A stretch of DNA of 64,000 bases. It comes from Patella vulgata (lineage: Eukaryota > Mollusca > Gastropoda > Patellidae). This document shows, in pieces, positions 58,950 to 64,000 of the stretch. Below the pieces are notes generated by a model, which searched no databases, was not told where the DNA came from, and saw only the letters and a program-made list of their open reading frames with translations. The translations under genes and the position numbers were made by a program. The stretch covers positions 44,999,501-45,063,500 of the forward strand of contig NC_065886.2 in NCBI RefSeq assembly GCF_932274485.2. Direction: 5' to 3'. Position 1 is the first letter of the stretch. The number at the start of each line of letters is the position of its first letter.

Positions 58950-59200
58950 AACTCTACTTGGTGTAGGTGTTCATCAGGTAATACCTCGACTGAGTTCAAT
59001 ATAGAGATTAGCCGGTTGATTTGTTGGATATAAACCTTTGAATAATAGCGCCTAACAGGCAGCTGTGTTTAATTATGTTCTCCTGATTTTGATTGTTTTT
59101 GTGTGTTTGAAGTATATGTTTGTGATATGCGCTTAGAAACACTTCACGTGTAATGAAGCGCTATATAAATCGAACAATAATAATAATAATAATAATATCC
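58950..59200 (+). mobile_element. LINE 3' end with (AAT)n tail, beside an H1 scrap
   Basis: 58955-59010 has a fragment of the H1 unit in reverse (ACTTGGTGTAGGTGTTCATC). The following part ends GAAGCGCTATATAAATCG and (AAT)n at 59176-59198, the 3' signature of the CR1/L2-like LINEs in this window. Confidence 0.5.
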
Positions 59201-59644
59201 AGATATGTATCTTAATAGAGTTGGTATTCTATTGCTTAAATAGGACATCTCTTTTATTGTCAGCGTCCTGAAAAGGTGTTCCGTGAAGTATACATGAAAC
59301 GCCAAAATGTAAATTAATAGGCTATTTACCTTGTCTGAAAGGTAAACACGATAAACACGAACGAATGGTTGTGAGAATTATAAACTTCAATGCTTCTAAT
59401 TAATCTTTCTCCCGGTCCGGTGTCGTGGTTTAACTCGGTATTCGGATTCACTGATAAGCTCATAGTTGTTGTTTGTTACATTTGTGCAAGTAAAACTAAC
59501 CGAGATTAATATACAATAATCAAAAGACCTAAATAGACCTAATGATAACAAGAAAATTACACGGATAATAAATCGTTTGGTTGTTGAAATGGAGAATATT
59601 TCAATGGAGGACAATGGAGACAAAAATGAAGTAGCGTGATTTCA

Positions 59645-59885
59645 TATGAACGAGAGTGCTACGAGGGAAATTTCGTCCGGGCAGTAATTTATTTCCAACC
59701 GTCTAGAAAGGACTAGACACCGTTCCATGCCAGATCTTTCGTCCTGCATCACTGGCAGGGGATTTCGTATGAAAGCAGGAAACCAAATAACTGATGCCTT
59801 TTCACTAATATATAAGGAACCGAGCCAAACCGCGTACTGAGCCAAACTACGACATCGGTTCCTATGCTGACTTAGTGGTAGGATA
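59645..59885 (-). mobile_element. SINE S1-like fragment
   Basis: GAGTGCTACGAGGGAAATTT and TTTCGTCCTGCATCACTGG are S1 body motifs in reverse. The end CTGACTTAGTGGTAGG may be a decayed promoter box. Confidence 0.4.
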
Positions 59886-59889
59886 GAAA

Positions 59890-60639
59890 AGAAAAGAAAC
59901 TTTCTCCGGAGGCTGGATCCATGTACACTGCTTTGTTACGACGTGATATAGACGACTCGAGACTCAAAGACCTAATTAATTGGCTGATGAAAATGAACTA
60001 TACTTTCGGTAATCTTTATAATGTGTTGCTCTATTAAAGTCAAAATACGACACTTGGATGGGATAAACAAATCAAAACACTCATACCGCTTTCTCGTGAC
60101 TTTATAAAGCTGCGTCGAGATTTCAAAGCGTAATTTATCTGATGATGAAAGGAACTGTACATACCCGAAATTTGTTATGGATGCCTATGTTTGAGTCATG
60201 TTCTTTTAGTAATGTGTATCATGTGTTGGCCTAATACCAGTACCTCCATTAAAACTAATTTATAGAAATTGTACCTTCGAGGAATAAAATTGGCATGTAT
60301 GTATTTCGGTCGACATGAACTAGTCTGTATATAGCAGCGGGGGTATTAATGGGTGAGCTAACGGGAAGCATGATAATAACATGGTATTGGTAAAGTAAAA
60401 GGTCAAACCATTAAAAGCCCCAGAATAAGACAGGTTATCTGTTCTCAAGAGATCTCCAGATAATCAATGTTATATTTACGGAAAATCAAACGCTAGTTAG
60501 ATATTTTTTGTTAAAACCATTGATTGTCACGACGTGCTTGTAAGTAGATGTATTTTATTTTTTGACGGTCTTCAGGATGTCTTAAACGGAAATAAAGTAA
60601 TTTGGAATGGTTCTAAGCAACTTCTCTAACTGTGGTGTC
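59890..60639. other. No gene seen
   Basis: No coding frame or recognisable repeat. Confidence 0.4.
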
Positions 60640-60870
60640 TGGATATATAAGAGCTAAATGTGCCTATCGTATGTTTTTATTTTGGCTTCAGATGTTATAT
60701 AAATTATTTAGGTATTTATTCACATGTCAAGGCTATAATTAACTCTCTAGACCATCGGATGGCGGAGATTAAACAGATTGAAATAAAGTCGCCATTTAAT
60801 GATTGAATTCAAAAATGGAGAAACGAGACTGCGTCTCGATTAACAAATTCCATAATGCATGTTTAATATA
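60640..60870 (-). mobile_element. MITE M copy
   Basis: Begins ATATAAGAGCTAAATGTGCC and ends CCATAATGCATGTTTAATA, with the middle module GACCATCGGATGGC. It is a reverse-oriented copy of the MITE at 32168-32546. Confidence 0.55.
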
Positions 60871-61003
60871 GACGTATCGCTTTGATTATATTTTTTGTTG
60901 TTCTCTATCCATAAATAATGCAGTGTGTGGGTGTGTGTGTGGGTGTGATGGAGTGGTGGATGTTGTGGTTGGGTGGATGAAGGTAGATAAATAGTGTGCA
61001 TGG

Positions 61004-61465
61004 TTAACGCAGGTAAAGAAAATCGGGAGAGTTGAAGTGGTGGTCGTTAAGTTGTGGTGATTGAGTAGTTGGCGAGGAATCCGGTGAATGGAGAAAAAAT
61101 GCTGGAACGGGAAACGGACATCCCAAGACTACGAAAATATACAAACCAATAGAAACACAAGAATGTATTGAACCAACCCATAAGAAGTAAAACATCGTTA
61201 TTACATGTATGAACCCATAATTTATTTCTGCAATAAGATCATTTGATGTTTTGCAAATAAATCCATCTTTAGCAGATTTTCTGAACAACTTGTTCATTTT
61301 TATTATTTTATCCTTTTTATCACAGTATATTTCAATTTTAGTGTTCTGGTCTAAAAATATGAAAAAATACTTAACAGATTGTGTAAAATGGCACTTGTCC
61401 ACCTTATTGCAGTAGCATCCTCGACTGTCAAAAATTATATCACTGAAGGTGGACAAAAGGTACAC
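61004..61465 (-). CDS. Unrecognised open frame, possible terminal exon
   Basis: A 153-codon open frame that I do not recognise. An acceptor-like TTGTCCACCTTCAG lies at its start, so translation could begin within it from an upstream exon at DIIFDSRGCYCNKVDKC. A hydrophobic stretch (about residues 83-120) could be a membrane segment. The tail is S/P-rich. Nothing else supports a gene, and chance is a serious alternative. Confidence 0.2.
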   Translation of the reverse strand: MYLLSTFSDIIFDSRGCYCNKVDKCHFTQSVKYFFIFLDQNTKIEIYCDKKDKIIKMNKLFRKSAKDGFICKTSNDLIAEINYGFIHVITMFYFLWVGSIHSCVSIGLYIFVVLGCPFPVPAFFLHSPDSSPTTQSPQLNDHHFNSPDFLYLR

Positions 61466-61760
61466 AAAGTCATCCTGATGTGGATTTCACTCGGTCGTTA
61501 TGATGACTGATTGTCATTTGTATTATACGGACAATATCTATTTTTTATGGTTTAATACACACTGAACTGCACTTGAATTGATACTTCAACATTTTATTAG
61601 GAAACAAAATTAAAAAGACGCCCGTCTGAAGATTTCAATGAGAATCATAGGTGACGCTGGTTTGATTCGATCATATCCTATGTATAGTCTTCCCTCGGAT
61701 TAAAGATATCCCTCAATTAAAGTTTTTGATAATGTAAAGAAGACAGGGAGAAAGAAATGA

Positions 61761-61915
61761 AAATGAAATGAAATGGGGTTTAACGTCCTACTATTCTGCT
61801 CCGACTGGGATAATGAAGACGTGCATACGCCATACAGTGTGTTATGACGGAAATTTTGGCCGGACATTATTGTCGCTACGGCCTACTCTTAGGCAGCGTC
61901 TTACTCACTTAGTCA
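61761..61915 (-). mobile_element. SINE S1, 3' half
   Basis: Starts ATGAAATGAAATGGGGTTTA and runs through GCCATACAGTGTGTTATGAC to TTGTCGCTACGGCC. The promoter half is missing. Confidence 0.6.
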
Positions 61916-62034
61916 CCACATATGTACAAACAACATAAAATAATTAAATACTCTAAATATAATCAGTAACAATTCTTTAAAATACCATACAAGTAGGCCT
62001 GCTTCTAGTAAGAATTCGAAATAAAATCAGGTTG

Positions 62035-62130
62035 TAGCGCTCATAGCACACAGTATGGCGTATACCCGTCTTCATTAGCTTAGTCACTGCAGAAAAGTAG
62101 GACGTTACACCCAATTTTATTTCATTTGCA
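62035..62130 (+). mobile_element. SINE S1, 3' fragment
   Basis: AGCACACAGTATGGCGTATA and AGGACGTTACACCCAATTTT are S1 3' motifs on the plus strand. Confidence 0.55.
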
Positions 62131-62340
62131 TGTACACGTATTTCCATTTGGCAATTTAAAGTAATTTAACGCCATTATTAGTCCATCATGAGAACGACGC
62201 AAAAGGACAGCGTTGCAACATTAAAGACCCAAAATCCAACTTTACTGGTACAAGAACCCCATCGTATCCCATATAATTTCAACAAATATATGTATTCATG
62301 AAATATTTAATCCATCGAAGACACACATAAATAGCCAGTA

Positions 62341-62400
62341 ACCCCCCCCCCCCCACACACACCCACACACACACCCACACACACAACCACCCACATACAC
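62341..62400. repeat. Poly-C and (CA)n tract
   Basis: A C14 run followed by impure CA/CCA repeats. Confidence 0.85.
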
Positions 62401-62589
62401 CTGTTGCAGTAAACAGTTTTTGTTGTATGAATTATCATATCTACCAAATAATGTAATATTCTTAGTGACACATTCTGATATTCTGTCTGGTATAATTAAT
62501 ATACCATAATGTTTTGCGAAAATTCCACTCTAATGGATTCCCACAGCAGATAACATCAGGTAAGTCTCAGCGGTTGTGTTAGTTCCATC

Positions 62590-63185
62590 AGCATGCGAAA
62601 CTATATGTGCTAAACATAAAAGAAACCCAGGATAAATAATTAAAAAATCATACTGTGTGCTAGACATAAAAAACAGCATAATATAACTATATAATCATAT
62701 AGTATGCTAAACATTATATAACTAAAAGGTCATCAGTGTGCTAAAAACATAAAAAAAAATATGATAAATAACTATGAAATTAAGCAGTATGCTAAACCAG
62801 AACATACATAATAAAACACTATACATTATGCTAAACATAATACAAAATCATGATAAATATCTATACATTATGCTAAACATAAAACAAAATCATGGTAAAT
62901 ATCTATACATTATGCTAAAAATAAAACAAAATCATGGTAAATATCTATACATTATGCTAAACATAAAACCCGGGATAAATAGTAATACTGTATGCAGAAT
63001 AATACATAGAAAATTGCATAAACAAACAGTGTGCTAAACCAGAAGATAAATAAATAAACATATAAACATACATTGCGCTAAAAAAAATATATGCTAAAAG
63101 AACTTGATAAATGACTAGCATATATACTGTGTGCTAAGAACTCAGGGTATATAACTATATAATACGATATGCTAAACAGTCGCAA
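62590..63185 (+). repeat. Degenerate minisatellite (GCTAAACATAAAA units)
   Basis: The phrase TGCTAAACATAAAA with a TATCTATACATTATGCTAAA spacer recurs about every 45-60 bp, most regularly at 62820-62960 with three near-identical ~53 bp units. It contributes an artificial repetitive open frame. Confidence 0.75.
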
Positions 63186-63206
63186 GTCCTAATAAATAAC
63201 CAGTGG

Positions 63207-63623
63207 TTGGAGAAATATAAACTCCCGCCTCATACCCCACAGAAATCTATAATATCCCGCGAGGTAAATTGGAAACCCATTTTGAAATCTAAATATACCA
63301 CGTCTTTGTACACTTCCTGTATTTTACCCCATTTCGATTATTGTGATGTTATCTGGGATGTGTGCACCGATGAACAGACTAATAAACTACAAAACTTACA
63401 ATTATATGCACTTAGAAGTAAAACGATATGTGGGACTATAAGGGTTATCAGCCATAAAATCTTAAACAATGAAACCGGGTTTATAACGCTACAAGAAAGG
63501 CGCAAACGACACAATCTGGCACTTATTCATAAAATTATTAATGATCTAACACCTGCATACCTAAAAGACCAATCTGAACGACAGACTCACCCTACCTGCA
63601 GAGAAGTGACTCTGACACAGTGA
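63207..63623 (+). pseudogene. LINE reverse-transcriptase C-terminal fragment
   Basis: A 138-codon open frame reads YTSCILPHFDYCDVIWDVC, then TNKLQNLQLYALRSKT, and later RRKRHNLALIHKIINDLTPAYL. This is the conserved thumb and tail region of a CR1/Jockey-type LINE protein. The RT catalytic core is absent, so it is a 5'-truncated copy with an open remnant. Confidence 0.75.
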
Positions 63624-63650
63624 ATAGCCATGATATCCATATGACGTTAT

Positions 63651-64000
63651 CTAAACGTCACAGGTCATGAGGTCACATCAACAAACAAATGTAAACATCA
63701 TCATTACAAGACACAATGTTACATTGTAAACTATAGCCTTCTTGCAACCTTTAGGACTGTATAATCCGTACAGAACGTCTTATCGCTTCTTCCAATGATT
63801 TTTCAGAAAAATAATATCAGCTACAACTCTAGATTTGACGTCGGCATATTGGCACTATTTTGTGCTTCGGTCGTGTCTATTTCAGATATACACAATCAAT
63901 TCTGTTAATGGTTTTAGCGTGGGGATTGACTAAAAGTTAATATATTTCAGTTCTAAACAAAAATTTAAAACTTTAACGCAATTTTAAATAAATAGCCAAA
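63651..64000. other. No gene seen at the right edge
   Basis: No recognisable feature before the window ends. Confidence 0.4.

Overview
The window looks like an AT-rich, repeat-laden animal genome, most likely a mollusc. The evidence is spliced genes with GT-AG and GC-AG introns, metazoan gene families (raftlin, MMAA), a secreted EF-hand protein, tRNA-derived SINEs, CR1/L2-like LINEs, Penelope-like elements with a GIY-YIG domain, and satellite-bearing elements like the pearl/HINE elements known from bivalves. The mollusc call is inference; no single sequence proves it.

Four host genes can be assembled from exons. (1) 7022-10586, plus strand: a two-exon secreted protein with six EF-hand loops. 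(2) and (3) 14950-17372 and 27832-29983, minus strand: two intact three-exon raftlin-like genes, about 96% identical and each 358 aa, in direct tandem. Matching 5' noncoding exons and promoters lie at about 26.9 kb and 31.9 kb. The duplicated unit was about 4.5 kb, and the left copy has gained about 7.5 kb of transposable elements in its first intron. (4) 35725-48136, minus strand: a complete six-exon MMAA gene (413 aa), the mitochondrial G-protein chaperone of methylmalonyl-CoA mutase. It has one GC-AG intron, and its larger introns are packed with satellite-bearing elements.

The rest is mostly mobile DNA. 0-7 kb: LTR-like repeats, SINEs, a LINE scrap, MITEs and a Tc1 transposon with an intact transposase. 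7-14 kb: the EF-hand gene, a second Tc1 copy and SINEs. 14-32 kb: the raftlin pair with LINEs, a Penelope-like element, an LTR-like repeat and nested SINEs. 32-48 kb: MMAA and three families of elements with internal tandem arrays, plus a 1.5 kb foldback element. 49-56 kb: an inverted SINE pair, a TTAA-flanked element carrying a PIN-nuclease-like/CXC open frame, and a second Penelope-like element inserted in a MITE. 56-64 kb: gene-poor DNA with LINE and SINE scraps and a minisatellite.

The most unusual items are the array-bearing elements found at the same place inside copies of one MITE, the foldback element that has captured one of those arrays, and the TTAA-flanked element with the PIN-like/CXC frame. 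All repeat boundaries were judged by eye.
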